A stretch of DNA of 64,000 bases from assembly GCF_030445035.2 (NCBI RefSeq), contig NC_080702.1, forward strand, positions 16,252,029 to 16,316,028, read 5' to 3'. Positions 45,056 through 57,627 of the stretch are shown in pieces. The first letter of the stretch is position 1. The number at the start of each line of letters is the position of its first letter. This DNA comes from Dasypus novemcinctus (Eukaryota; Chordata; Mammalia; Cingulata; Dasypodidae). The notes below the pieces were generated by a model. That model had not been told where the DNA came from and made no database searches. It saw nothing but the letters and a program-made list of their open reading frames with translations. Position numbers and translations under genes: made by a program.

Positions 45056-46372
45056 CTTTTTTTTTTTTTTTAATTTTTCAAAGAAATTAATTTTCTTGAT
45101 ACACCTGTATTTTTAAACAAATCAGTTTTATTGATAAATGTTAATAAAGCATACAATTCATTCAAAGTGTCCAGTGCATAGCATTTGTATAATCACATAG
45201 ATGTGCATTCATTACCTCAGTCATCAGAATATTTTTATTATTTCAATAATAAGAAAAATAAACTAATAAAATTCTTCACTCCTCTATCTGTTTTCCCTGC
45301 TGGAAATAGCTTCTATTTCTGGCTTTTCTAGCACAATTATTTATGCTTTAAGCAGTTTTATTGAGATATATTCACATACCATACAGTCTATCCAAAGTGT
45401 ATAACCAGTGGATTTTAGTATTATCACAATGTTGTGCATCCATCACCATAAAATATTTTAGAACATTTTCAGTACTCTAACAAGAAAAACCCTATGCCCC
45501 TTAGCAGTCCTTCCCCAGCCCTACATAACCACAAATCTAACTTCATCTTTATAAACTGATTTACATTTTCTATAAATGGAATCATGCAATATGTTGTACT
45601 TTGCATCAGGTTTCTTTCACTTAGCATAAGTGATATTATATTAACATTTTGTAGTGTGAACATACATTTGTTCAATTTCATAGAACAGATTATCTCTTTC
45701 GTTACCTCTTTTTCTTGAGTAACAAATCACATTTAAATCTCCAATTCTCAACTCTTCAGTGTAACCTCACTTTTTCCTTTTTTTAACTTTATTTTGTACA
45801 TTTAATAATTGACTATATAAATAATAGTTTTAAAAAAGAAAACACGAATAAAAACATACATTTCTAAATTATATATATTGGATACATATAAATTTTTTTT
45901 CAATCATACAATGTATTACACGATATATTTGGTTCATAGTAACGCAGTCATATAGTCCTTTTGTGTCTGGCTTGCTTCCCTCAACATAATGTCCTTTAGA
46001 TTCATCCATGTTGTCACATGCTTTCTGAATTCATTTCTTCTTACTGCTGCATCATGTTCCATCACGTGAATACACCACAGTTTATCTATTCATCAGTTGA
46101 TGGACACCTGGGTTGTTCCCAACTTTGGCAATCGCGAATAATGCTGCTATGAACATTGGTGTGCAGATATGTCTGTGTCCCTGCTACAGATTTTCTGGCT
46201 ATGTTCCAAGTAGTGATATTGCAGCATCATGTGGGAAGTTTATATTCAACTTCTTTGGGAACTGCCAAACAGTCCTCCACAGTGGCTGTAGCATTCTGCA
46301 TTCCCACCAACAGTGAATAAGTGTTCCTATCTCTCCACGTCCTCTCCAGCACTTTTGGTTCTCTGTCTGTGG
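45056..46372 (-). mobile_element. Composite of L1 3' ends (old L1 nested in or next to another)
   Basis: T-rich start at 45,056. Positions 45,090-45,345 match the 3' end of the L1 at 47,756. 45,346-45,775 is a different, older L1M-type 3' end (ttttattgagatatattcacataccatac ... ggaatcatgcaatatg). 45,776-46,372 resumes L1 3' UTR and ORF2 C-terminus (gatggacacctgggttgttcccaa ... ccaccaacagtgaata). Confidence 0.75.
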
Positions 46373-47390
46373 CAGGGAAGGATGATTTTTGCAGGTGTCA
46401 GTGATGGGATAACATGGAGGAAGCTCCCCTGGGCATACATATAAGGCATATAAATGTGTGTTTATGGGGCATTGCCACGGTGGATGGAGATTCATACAAT
46501 AACCGAAGGAATATCAAATTCCAATCCTGGGGAGCTCTGCCACTTTTTCTAAGGTCAGCAAGAATCCCCTGAGTACAGGAGCAGTGACTAGTGAAGGAGG
46601 ATGTTCTACTGATGGACACTTGATATTGATGACTGTGCTTATGAACCTTTACACTCGAAACTGAAACTTAGCCTAGTGTTACAGGGTGCCTGAGAATTGC
46701 CTCCTGGTAGCCTCCTTGTTGTTCAAATGTGGCCTCTCTCTAAGCCACATATAGTATAAATACTATACCTTCCCCCCAGTGTGGGACATGACTCCAGGGT
46801 ATGAGACTCCTTAGCACTGAGGGATTACTACCAAGCACCAGCCAGCAATGCAACTGGAAAAAGACCTTGACCAAAATGGGGAAAAGATAAAGACAAATGA
46901 GTTTATATGGCTAAGGTACTTCCGAGTGAGGTGAGTCCAGAGGTCATCCCAGAAGTAATGCTTATGCATGTCTCAGCAGGATCTCTTTGACTGCCAAAGT
47001 AGATTGTACCCCAAATAGCTGGGCTCCTGAGGGTTCTGGAGGCATCCAGATGCTTGAGTGAGGGCAGATATCTCAAGAGTTTGGTGCCTTGCCAGTGGTC
47101 CCTTCTTTGGAATTTATGTTCCCCAGAGTGACAGAATTGGAATCAGTTGTGGTTTCCCTACACAGGGCTCTTCTGTCCTTCTATTTGAGTCTATAATCAG
47201 TACTAAAGTTAGTCCTGTAGAGGCCTGCGTACCCTCCAGGTAGGGTGTGGACAGGCCCTGTGGGGTTACTTCCAAGGATAGCTTGGAGCGGGGTATGTGC
47301 TTGAAATTAGATAGTTGAAGGTGCAGATCTATTTATGGATGTACCACCTTTTGTTACCTATGCACAAGCTAATAGAGATTCATGGGTGTT
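46373..47390 (+). mobile_element. L1 3' UTR fragment (long-3'-UTR family, older)
   Basis: Shared blocks with 22,560-24,450: ggtgcctgagaattgcctcctggtagcctcc, gtgtgggacatgactccagg, ctaccaagcaccagccagcaatgcaactgg, gggctcttctgtcc. It lacks the terminal G-rich block and A-tail and is more diverged than the copies at 23-25 kb and 27.9-29.0 kb. Confidence 0.75.
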
Positions 47391-47394
47391 TTTT

Positions 47395-47755
47395 TTTTTC
47401 TTCCAGTTTTGGCTGCCATGCACTTGCCCTAGGAATCATTGCATGGATTTCATTTGTCTTGGATAGATTTTTTTGAAGTGGAATTAGCAAGAATTATGGT
47501 GTTTATATTTTTAAGAAACTGATAAAATGTTTCCCAAAGTGGCAGCACCATTTTGCATTCTCACCAGCAATGTATGAGGGCTCCAGTTTTTCCACATCTT
47601 CTTTAACAGTTGGTATTATGTCTCTTGATTTTAGCCATTCTAGTAAATATAGCAGATTTTAATGTGTATTTCCCTTGTGATTAAAAGAATGGAACGTTTC
47701 TTCTTTTGCAAATGTGTATTCACATATTTTCCCATTTTTAATTACTGTTTGTCTT
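47395..47755 (-). mobile_element. Ancient L1 fragment
   Basis: Late ORF2 sequence on the minus strand (tttttaagaaactgataaaatg, caaagtggcagcaccattttgcattctcaccagcaatgtatgaggg). The T-rich 3' end of the next L1 truncates it on the right. Confidence 0.75.
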
Positions 47756-50152
47756 TTTTTGTTTTTCGGGTTTTTTTTAAATCATACAATTCATCCACAG
47801 TACACAATCAGTGGTATTCGGCACTGTCACATAGCTGTGCTTTGATCACCTCAGTCATCATTAGAGCATTTTCATTATTTCAGTAATAATAATAATAAAT
47901 GAAATATCAAATAAGAAAATCCATCACCTCTCTATCTCTCTATGCTTCCGCTGTCCAGAGATCCCATAGCTATTTTTGCACAAATACATTTTTTCCTCTA
48001 TAAATTGATTTATATTTACATTTCATATAAATGGAATCATACATTATGTTACACAATACATGTAAGCCATAGCAATACAAGGTTCCTGTATTTGTATTTT
48101 GGATGTGGCTTGCTTCACTCACCATACTGTCCTCTAGGGTCATCCATGTTGTCACATGGTTTATGACTTCATTTCTTCATACTGCTGCCTAATATTCCAT
48201 CATATAAATACATCATAGTTTGTTTATCCATTCATTGGCTAATGGACATGTAGGTTGTTTCCATCTTTTGGCAATTGTGAATAACGCCACTATGAATGTA
48301 GGTGTGCAGATGTCCATTCATGTCACTGCTCTCATATTTCTGGGTGTATACCCAATAGTGGTGTTGCAGTGTCACGTAACAAATCTATATTCAACTTCTT
48401 TAGGAATTGCCAAATAGTCCTTCACCGTGGCTGTACCATTCTGCATTCCTACCAATAGTGAATAAGTGTTCCTATTTTCCCACATCCTCTCCAACACTTG
48501 TAGTTCTCTGACTTTTTAATAGTGGCCATTCTGATAGCTGTGAAATGATATCTAGTTTTGATTTAGCATTTCCCTAGTCATTAATGACATTGCATATTTT
48601 TTCATGTGTTTTTTGCCATTTGTGTTTCTTCTTTGGACAAATATCTGTTCATGTCTTTTGCCATTTTATAGTTGGATCATTTGTTTTTTTATTGTTGAGT
48701 TGTAACATCTCTCTCTATATCCTGTATATTAAACCCTTATTGGACATGTAATTTCTAAGTATTTTCCCCCGTTGAATTAGCTGTTTTTTCACCCTTTTGA
48801 CAAAGTCGTGGGAAGTACAAAAATATATAATTTTGAAGAGGACCCATTTATCTAATTTTTCTTTGGTGTTTGTGCTTTGTATGTTAAGGTCTAAAAAACT
48901 TCACATACCACAAAGACTTTAAGATGCTTCCCTACCTTTTCTTCTAGTAGTTTCATGGTCTTTGCTTTTATATTTAGGTCTTTGATCCAATTTGAGTTGA
49001 TTCTTGTATAGGGAGTGAGATAGAGGTCCTCTTTAATTCTTTCAATTATAGACAACTGTTCTCCCAGCAGCATTTGTTGAAGAGTGTTTTTCTCCTATTA
49101 ACACAGACTTTGTAGGCTCGTGAAAAACTAGTTGACCATAGATGTGTGAGGGTTTATTCCTGTACTCTCAGTTCTTTTCCACTGATTGATGTCTCTCTCT
49201 GTATGGCAGTATCATGCTGATTTGTCCACTGTAGCTTTGTAATATGTTTCAAGACCAGGCAGTGAAATTCCTCCTATGTCGCTCTTCATTTTAGATTGCT
49301 TTCCTTCCAAATGATTTTGTAATTGTCTTTTTTTGATTCTTTAAAGTAGGCTGTTGGCATTTGGATTGATATTGCAGTGAATCTGTCAATCAGTTTGGGT
49401 AGGAGTCACATCTTTATGATGTTTAGTTTTCTAGTCCATGAACATGGAATGTCTTTCCAATGATTTACGTCATTTTAACTTTATTTTGGCATTGTTTGGT
49501 AATATTCTCCATATAGGTCCTGTACTTCTTTTGTTAAATTGATTGCTTTGTATTTGAGTCTTTTTCTTGCTATTGTAAATGGAATTTTCCCCTGGTTTCC
49601 TCCTCAGATTGTGCAATACCAGTGTAGAAAAATATTACTGATGTCTTCATGTCGATCTTGTTGCCTGCCACTCCAGTAGCTTCGTTGTAGACATTTCAGA
49701 ATTTTCTAAATATAAGATCATGTTATCCACAAGTAGAGTTTTACTACTTCTTTTCTTATTTGGATGCCTTTATTTATTTTTTGGTTTCTAATTGCTTTAC
49801 CTAGAGCTTTTGTTACAATGTTGAATAACAATGGTGCTAGTGGGCATCCTTGTCTTACTCCGGTCTTAGAGGGAAAGCTTTCAGCCATTCCCCACTGGAT
49901 AAGATGTTAGCTGTAGGTTTTCCATCTGTCCTTTTAATTGTATTCAGGAATTTTCCTTCTACTCATCTCTTTTGAAATGTTTTTGTAAGAAAGGATGCTG
50001 TATTTTGACAAATGCTTTTTTTGCCTCGATTGAGGTGATCATGTTTTTTTCCCCCTCAGTTTGTTAACATGGTGTATTACATTGATTGATTTTCTTATGT
50101 TGAACCAGCCTTCCCTAACAGGAATAAATCCCACTTAGTTGTGATGTATGTC

Positions 50153-50567
50153 TTTTTTTTTTTTTTTTAAGATTTATTTATTTATTCATTTCTCTCTCCT
50201 TTCCCCCACCCCAGTTGTCTGTTCTCTGTCTGTTTGCTGCATCTTCTTCTTTGTCTGCTTCTGTTGTTGTCAGTGGCACAGGAATCTGTGTTTCTTTTGG
50301 TTGCGTCATCTTGTTGTGTCAGCTCTCCGTGTGTGTGGCATCATTCCTGGGCAGGCTGCACTTTCTTTCGCGCTGAGCGGCTCTCCTTACAGGGAGCACT
50401 CCTTGCGCGTGGGGCTCCCCTAAGTGGGGGACACCCCTGCATGGCATGGACTCCTTGCGCGCATCAGCACTGTGTATGGGCCAGCTCCACATGGAGGCCC
50501 GGGGTTTAAAAAGCGGACCTCCCATATGGTAGACAGACGCCCTAACCGCTGGGCCAAGTCCGTCGCC
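50153..50567 (-). mobile_element. DAS-type SINE, near full length
   Basis: Poly-T and (TTTA)n tail, body, and a tRNA-like head ending ctaaccgctgggccaagtcc. Flanks gtatgtctttt and gtataagtctttt are a diverged TSD. It sits in L1 ORF2. Confidence 0.92.
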
Positions 50568-51359
50568 AGTATAAGTCTTTTGATATGCTGCTGGATTTAA
50601 TTTATAATTATTTTGCTGAGAATTTTTACATCAGTATTCATTAGAGAGATTTGTCTGTAATTTTATTTTCCCTACAGTGTTCATATTTGGCTTTGGTATT
50701 ACGGTGGTGTTGGGTTATTTTCCCTCTTCTTCAATTTTTGGGAAGAGTTTAAACAGGACTGGTGTTAATTCTTTTTGAACTATTTGGTAGAATTCACCTG
50801 TGAAGCCAAATGATCCTGGAGTTTTCTTTGTTGGGAGATTTTTGAAGACAGTTTCAGTGTCTTTAAATGTGATTGGCTTGTTAAGTTCTTATAGTTCTTC
50901 TTGTAGTGTCATTGTAGTGTTCTTGTAGTCAATGAAGGTTGTGCATTCCTAGGAATTTGCCCATTTCATCTAAGTTGTTTAGTTTGTTGGCATACAGTTT
51001 TTCAGAATATCATTTTATGATCCCTTTTAGTTCTGTGGGGTCAGTCATAACTTCCCCCTGTCACTGAAAATTGTATTTATTAGGTTCTTTTTTTTCTTTG
51101 TTAATCTTGCTAGGGGTTTGTGAATTTTACTGATCTTCTCAAAAAACCAGGTTTTGGTTTTGATTTTCTATATTTTATTTTTCTCAATTTCATTTATTTC
51201 AAATCTAATCTTTATTATTTCTTCTGTTTGCTTTGAGGATTGGTTTGCTGTTCTTTCCTAGTTTCTCCTGTTATTCATTTTATTCATTTAATTCTTTGAG
51301 TTTAGCCTTTCTTTTTTAATACAGGCTTCTAGGGGTATAAATTTCACTCTCAAGTTTGC

Positions 51360-51896
51360 TGTTTTAGTCAGCCAAAGGGGTGCTGATGCAATATACCTGA
51401 AATTGGTTGGTTTTTGTAAAGAGTATTTATTTGTGTTAGGAGCTTACAGTTACCAGGCCATAAGGCATAAGTAACTTCCCTCAGCAAAGTCTATTTTTAT
51501 GTGTTGGAGCAAGATGGCTGCTGATGTTTGCAAGGGTTTAGGCTTCCTGGGTTCCTCTGGGCTCAGGTCCTCTGTTTTCTCCACAAGGTCAGCTGTAGAC
51601 TGTGAGGCTCTCTAGTCTTTGCCTCTCTCCACAAGGTCAGCTCTAGACTATCCGATGAATGGCTCTGTCTCTGTACCTGGGGCTCCAGCTTCAGCATCAA
51701 TCTCTACCATCAAAACTCGAATAATAAAAACCCCCAAGTCTGTCCTTTTCCATGCCTTTCATCTGTGAGTTCCCACCCCCTGGGTGGGGCCATGCCTAAT
51801 GACATGGCCAAATCAAAGCCCTAGTCATAACTTAATCATGTCCAGGTACAGACCAGATTACAAATATAATCCAATATCTATTTTGGAATTCATAAC
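51360..51896 (-). mobile_element. ERVL-like LTR, main part (split by a provirus)
   Basis: It has the same family layout as 1,386-2,028 (tcagccaaaggggtgctgatg ... ttggaattcataac). A class I provirus inserted near its other end; the last 17 bp (catatcaaactgctata) reappear at 58,170-58,186. Its own 5-bp TSD is degraded (TTTGC versus GGTGC). It lies in L1 ORF2. Confidence 0.85.
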
Positions 51897-52460
51897 TCTT
51901 GGAGAAAACAGCGCTTACTGGGACATAGAGACTGATATGACCATAGGCAGAGAAAGAATTTATTGGGAAGCTCTCCCAACAGAGGGGGTCTGAAGAACAG
52001 ACTTCAGTTCCCCACCAGCATGGTGGAGTTCTGAAGAGAGACTTCAACCCACTCCTGGAAGGGGGGACTTGAATTTATACAGACCTTTTCTAGGTGGGGA
52101 CATGGTAGTTGGTAGGAGGGGGTTGAGGGTCGGAGTGAAGTGCAGGGATCAATAGGAAGCCTTAGAGGTGAAACTTTTCCCTGATAGTGACTAGGAGATA
52201 GTGGGTTAGGGAGTTATGGTTTCTTGGAATGCTGCAGGAGCAGATGTTTCTTTGATCTGTAGGGATTTTATCTCCCTCTCATATGCAAGTTGGGAAGGTT
52301 TCATTTCCCTTTACTCCTGTCTAAGCTTTCTTTGTTCAACTTGTGGGGAAATGCCATGCCCTTAGACACATAAGCTTATGGGGGATGGGGCTAGCCTTTC
52401 CCCAATGCATATCAGGGGAAACTGAGCTATAGCTTGCTAATTATTGGAAGCCTCTAATGT
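51897..52460 (-). repeat. 3' LTR of the provirus
   Basis: It aligns along its length with 57,628-58,164, with scattered substitutions. One indel of roughly 30 bp near 52,020-52,055 is present here and absent in the 5' LTR. The purine-rich stretch just upstream on the minus strand (52,461-52,485) is a degraded polypurine tract. Confidence 0.88.
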
Positions 52461-55192
52461 TTCTAACTCTCTCTCTATCTATATATAGGAGAACCTTGGT
52501 TTTGGGGTGTGTGGTACTAGGCAGGATGGGAGGGTAAGGGGATTTGGAGCATCTGCTTGATTTGGCTACTTCCTGCCATCAAGGGGTGGAGGAAAGACGT
52601 TTCCTTCCATCCTGTATAGTAGACTGTCGTTTCAGGTCCCGTAGGGGTTGACATTGTTCACACAGCAGAAAGACACCATTTACGTATTCCTGGGTTGTTG
52701 GCTGTATGATTCGGGGTATGAATTGGAGAAGAAGATGATCATGGGTGACATCTTGGATGGCTGTCTGAATAAACTGAGTTATTGCATGGAAGATGTATGG
52801 ACCTGCTGATAGGAGGAGTGAGAGTTAAAATTGTGGAAAGGTTATGAATTGATTAGGAAATTTGGGTGGTCTGTGAGATTATTGCCTCCAGGAGTCTGAG
52901 GAGAAGGAATAATAAGATTATATATTCAGCATTAAACATTAGTGGCATTAATGGTTGACAGTGAAATTACATGATTTGATGGGCTTATACATATAGAGTT
53001 TTAGTTGGAATAAAAGACTGCAGATTATTAACTGTGGTTTCATAACAGTGTTTTTGAGTGATTTTTTATGGATTTAAGAGTCCCAACCAGCAGAGCTGCA
53101 TAGAGCAGTGCGGTGATCAAAATGACCACATTTCCCCCAGTTTATATAGTTTGAAGCATAGGCAGCAACAACAATTATTACTTTCCCTTTTGGGCTTGGA
53201 GCAGCTGGCACTTTAACTTGTGGGTTAGACTTAGTTTATTGCTGTAAGGATCTGGTTACAGGAGTCCTGTTGCAGTGTTTGCAGCACTGAAAGCTTATCT
53301 TGCGCCTTATGAGAGAGGGAGGGGACGGATGTCATCCACTTGCCATCGTGCTGCTGGAGTCTGTGCTCGGCCAGTATGTTTCATCCAGTGAGGTGATTGT
53401 TACAGTCATTGGAGTGAGCACGATGGACACTCATGGGTGATGTTCATGAGCTGCTGGCAACTGACAGGCAGTGGGAACTGCTACCCTAGGCACTGCCAGG
53501 TCTGGTATCCATGATATTTGTGTTTTTTTGGTGGATTCACTCTGCTGCTTTTGGGTTTCAATGGTATGGCTCTGGACTTTCACGAGGGCATCTGCCTTAA
53601 CAGTCTCAAGAGATGTTAGAGGAGGGGCAGGGACATGGTAGACAGTTGCCTGTTACTGCTGGCAGGTGTTTCAGATGTTTTTTCACAGATTTTTCTTTTC
53701 CACAGAGGGCAGTTTACAACAGTTCATTTTTCTTGTTTTGTGCTTTGTTTTCTTCTCGTAATTGTGACTAAAACTCAAGTGGTATTTGTTTAGAGAATTG
53801 CCTTTGCCACAAACCCCACCCAAAGCTAATATTGGTACTGGCTCCATCCAGTTCACAGGGTAGGTTAAGATCCACCCCCTTGCTGCTTGAGCCTCTGTTA
53901 TTGTTTTAAAAGCAGCCTGCTGAGGAAGGGGCGGGCTTTCATTTCTATGCACAACTTTTTCTGATTAACACATATAATGATTCTAATATCTGAGCTGAAT
54001 GAGGGAGGAATTGTTTTCAGTACCTTAATACGAGAAAACATTGTACTTCATCAGTTACAACAGAGGGTACAGTTTTTTTGTTTTATTTAACTAAACACCA
54101 TTTAAGAATGTAGACAGTCAGGACTTTGTAGTTTGTTTTAATTATTTGCCTATTTAAGGCTCTGAAGATCCTTAACAATAAAATACATTCTATACACCCT
54201 ACTTATATAAGTTACTAAATGATTTTGAAAACTGTTTTAAAGTAAATTTTTTAGAACATCTAATTATAATGATTACATTAATTAACAGGTATTTTATTTT
54301 AGCAGTGCAGAAAAAAACTCCGTTTTTATTATTTTATGAAAACTTAAGATTTTTAATAGAATCAACATTATTTTTCCCTATTACCACTATAATATGCAGA
54401 TTGAGGTGGCTTTTAATCATCAATTTAGTTTCTGTTTAATAATGATTTTTGCAATTAGCCATTTGAATATTTCAGTTTTAACAATGCTTTTACAAACTTT
54501 TTATAATTATTTATAACCTCATAGAGTATAGTTACTTCAAGACAAACTCTGCCTTTACAGAACACGTTATTTTACTTAATGCTACCACAATACCTTCTAC
54601 AACTTGCCTTGTGCATTCAACTTTTGTCTTACATACTTCCATTCTGATTTCATGAAAACCAGCCATCTTATCTTAGGACAAAACACACTTTCTTGAATAA
54701 ACTTATTAAATTTCAGTCAGCATTCCTACAAACTTTTTACTTCTTTTAATACCTTACATTTTATTCTTTGAAGAAAAATAAACTTCCTTTTAATTTATGT
54801 GAGAACCATTTTTCATGAAGAGATTTGTAGCAGTTTTATCAGTTAAGACTTAGAATTTTCATTACTTATACCTAGATATTAATATACGTGCTTGTTTAAT
54901 TTTTGGCCATTTGAATAGAGTTTTTTTTAGGAATTGACATTACTATCCAGAGGTATTAAAATATATACTGCCAGTGAACAAACAGACAAACACAAAAATA
55001 GTTATGGAATGCAGACAGAAACATAATGGTCATTAATTTGACTCATAATTTTTACTCCTTTGGTATGGCTATTTTTACTGCTTTCAAGATTTTTTTGTAA
55101 TCAGTGTTGCTTGTAATATGCAATCTTGTTTTTGTAAACATGTTTATTAGTAATCAGCAACAATTAGGAATATTTGAGCACAATAAATGCAG
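52461..55192 (-). other. Provirus internal region, unassigned
   Basis: Between the SINE and the 3' LTR I find no domain I can name. 53,683-53,952 holds an 89-codon open frame on the minus strand. 54,000-55,190 is AT-rich and may include unrelated inserted DNA. Pol and env would be expected here in an intact element. Confidence 0.5.
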
Positions 55193-55562
55193 TTGTCTGC
55201 TCTCTCTGTCCATTTGTTGTATGTTCTTCTGTGACCACCTCTATCCTTATCAGCGGCACCGGGAATCTGTGTTTCTTTTTTTGTTGTTGCATCATCTTGT
55301 TGTGTCAGCTCTCCATGTGTACGGAGCCATTCCTGGGCAGGCTGCACTTTCTTTTGCTCTGGGCGGCTGTCCTTACGGGGTAAAGTCCTTGCACGTGGGG
55401 CTCCCCTACGCGGGGGACACCCCTGCGTGGCACGGCACTCCTTGCATGCATCAGCACTGTGTATGGGCCAGCTCCACATGGGTCAAGGAGGCCCAGGGTT
55501 TGAACCGCAGACCTTCCATGTGTTAGGCAGACACCCTATCCATTAGGCCAAGTCCGCTTCCC
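55193..55562 (-). mobile_element. DAS-type SINE without A-tail, inside the provirus
   Basis: Body and tRNA-like head are complete (head ends ccattaggccaagtccgcttccc), but it begins in the body at ttgtctgctc with no poly-T. No TSD could be read. It was either cut by a later deletion on its tail side or inserted by an unusual route. Confidence 0.88.
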
Positions 55563-55647
55563 TAGATAGTTATTTAGCACATGTATTTTGGATTATTACT
55601 TTTTTAGGAGGGCACTTAGATTTAAAGTTCAGGAGTAATCTAAAGAT

Positions 55648-55758
55648 TTATTTGTAAGAGGTAATTGTAGGTTTGATACTTTGCAGGGTATCACGAATGA
55701 CAGAATATTGGGGTTTGAATGGGATGTGGGTAGGATTTTTTAGTTGAACTGTGACTGG
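55648..55758 (-). pseudogene. Retroviral pol remnant: RT N-terminus
   Basis: A 36-codon open piece on the minus strand contains P-V-T-V-Q-L-K and, 17 residues on, Y-S-V-I-R-D-T-L-Q-S-I-K-P, the arrangement seen at the start of gammaretroviral RT. It ends at a TAA (55,648-55,650). A SINE lies about 85 bp downstream in gene sense, so the RT core is not continuous here. Reverse transcriptase would copy the viral RNA; this copy cannot. Confidence 0.7.
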
Positions 55759-55801
55759 TTTGTGATGGGCAGCAATGGTAGGATCTTTAGTATTTTAGAT
55801 T

Positions 55802-56017
55802 TTAGGACTGACAGTTTGATGGAAAAAGGGGGAGCAGAGGAGGGAGTGAGTGGGTGAACAGGTGACTTTTTCCTGGAGTCAATAAAAGATGGGTTGTGAA
55901 ACTATTGACTTTCACCTTTGAGACTGAGGAGTGAGTTAAGGGTTTAGGGATTTTGGGAAGAGCAGAGTAATTGGTTTTCATATTAATAAGAAATGAAATT
56001 GGCTTACCTGCTACCAC
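55802..56017 (-). pseudogene. Retroviral protease remnant, active site lost
   Basis: The minus-strand frame opens VAGKPISFLINMKTNYSALP, matching the segment around the retroviral aspartic protease active site. Where the catalytic Asp-Thr-Gly should stand it reads Asn-Met-Lys, so the catalytic Asp is absent. It lies between the gag zinc-knuckle remnant and the RT remnant, as expected for gag-pro-pol order. It is non-functional. Confidence 0.7.
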
Positions 56018-56022
56018 CAGAG

Positions 56023-57182
56023 TTACCTGTAGTTCTGCTGTGGAGATGGGTGTGGGGTCTGCACAGTTTCTAGGGTACCTTTAATCATCTGTTGCTGGTT
56101 CCAGAAGGTCTGGGAGGTTGAAGCCAGGGGTTGGGTTTGACTGGGTAACGATGCCCTTTTGCCTTGAGAGGCCTGGGGACAGTCAGACTTTCGGTGGATT
56201 TCTTGCTTGCACAGCAGGAACGGCCTTGGAAGAGGCTGTGGTTTGGGTGCTGCTTGGCTCAGTGCCCAGGCTTTTTGCCTTTGAAGCATGGCCTTGGTGG
56301 GTTTTTTGGTACTTGCCTTGAGTGGAGTGTGTGTCAGGAACTCTGGAGGGTGGAGGATGTACAGCTAGGTTTTTTGTGGGGGACTGCTGTGGCTCTGACA
56401 GGGCTGTTGGCAGCATTTTGTTGGTTTAGGGTATTTGCAAGGGCTTGGGCTGCAAATCAAATGCGTCCTTTTTTCTGGGGATACACAGGTGGAAAGAATG
56501 ATGTAGAGGTTGCAAGAGAAAGATATTAACTGGCTCTGTATCAGGGCTTAAATCTGAGAGTGAGAAAGGATTGTATGTTCTGCCTATTCTTTCAGCTCCC
56601 AGAGGGGCGAGAGAGGAGTTGGCATCTGGTGTGGAGTTAGGAGCCTGCGTGCTGATGGAGGTGGGGGGCTGCAATGCAGAATAAGGGGGGGTATTCTCTG
56701 CAAGCACCTAAGAGGAGGGGAGAAGGCAGCATCGACAAAGGGAGGGTAGGAAGAAGGGGTGCAGGGTGAGTCCAGACATAACCCTGGAGGATTATATGGA
56801 GGCGGTAGGGGTGTGTGTGTGATCTAAGGGATCAAAGTTGGAGTTTTCAGAAGTTTTAGTGGTTGGAAGTGATGAGGAAGATTTCTGAGGAGGTTTCTGG
56901 TATAAAAGAAGAATATGGTAGGAAGAACAGTATTGGCAGAAGAAGGAAAAGAAGGAAAAGGAATGAGTGAATGTAAGGGATCTCTGACCATCTGCCAGTG
57001 CACTGGATAAAGTTCTCTAAGTCTAGGAGAACTTGGAAATTGAAAGTGCCATTTTTTTGGCCATTGGCTTTCATTGTCCAATTTGTATTGTGGCCACACA
57101 GAGGTTGAATAGAAAATGAGTTTTTAGGCCTGATGTCTCCTTCCCGGTACAGAGTTTTAAGGTTATAAAGGAGACAGCCCAT
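56023..57182 (-). pseudogene. Retroviral gag remnant (matrix-like and nucleocapsid zinc knuckle)
   Basis: Matrix-like: minus-strand frames at 57,182-56,824 carry G-C-L-L-Y-N-L-K-T-L, then (in another frame) W-P-Q-Y-K-L-D-N, then back to L-D-L-E-N-F and G-R-W-S-E-I-P-Y. That is the order of a gammaretroviral gag N-terminal region, so at least two frameshifts separate them. Nucleocapsid: C-K-Q-E-I-H-R-K-S-D-C near 56,179-56,211 fits the last three ligands of a C-x2-C-x4-H-x4-C knuckle, but the first Cys position is Phe. Capsid in between is not clearly seen, and the distance is short, so part may be deleted. Confidence 0.72.
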
Positions 57183-57607
57183 AGGTGTGGATTTTGGGGG
57201 GGCCGAAATTGAATTCCCCAGTTTAGGTGGCTGGGACGAGACTAAGGGTCTCTAGAACAGAGGAGATACTGAATGAGACAGGTGTCCCTGAATCCGTCAG
57301 GTATCTCCAAGGAAACGGGAAACAGCACTTGGAGCCAGAAGTCTCCAGAGCCAAGGGGTTTCTTCCCACAAGGATGGAGGCATACTGCCTGCTGTGGCCC
57401 TTGGGAAATGGTGAGGATCCTGACCTAGCACTAGGTTTTCCCACTGGGTTGTCCTGGACAGTGGAAAAGGAGAGAAATCGCAGGATCCTCCGGTGGACAA
57501 ATCCTTAACTCACCTAGCTGAGATTCGATGTCCGGTGTTGGATGAGCGTTCAGCCATGGCAGAGGGGAGATTCCTCACTAGTCATTCGGTCTCAACGTGA
57601 CCCCAGT

Positions 57608-57626
57608 CCCGGGATTTCGGCACCCA
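57608..57626 (-). other. Primer-binding site, tRNA-Phe type
   Basis: The plus strand reads cccgggatttcggcaccca, nearly the 3' end of mammalian tRNA-Phe including CCA (one substitution in the T-run and one extra C). It lies 1-2 bases from the inner LTR edge, as a primer-binding site must. Confidence 0.85.
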
Positions 57627-57627
57627 A

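Noticed and set aside
46199..46495. Cys/Trp-rich 98-codon minus-strand frame suggesting a zinc-binding protein
   Set aside because: The CW-rich segment is the L1 ORF2 C-terminal C-x3-C-x7-H-x4-C region, also seen near 21,712-21,770.
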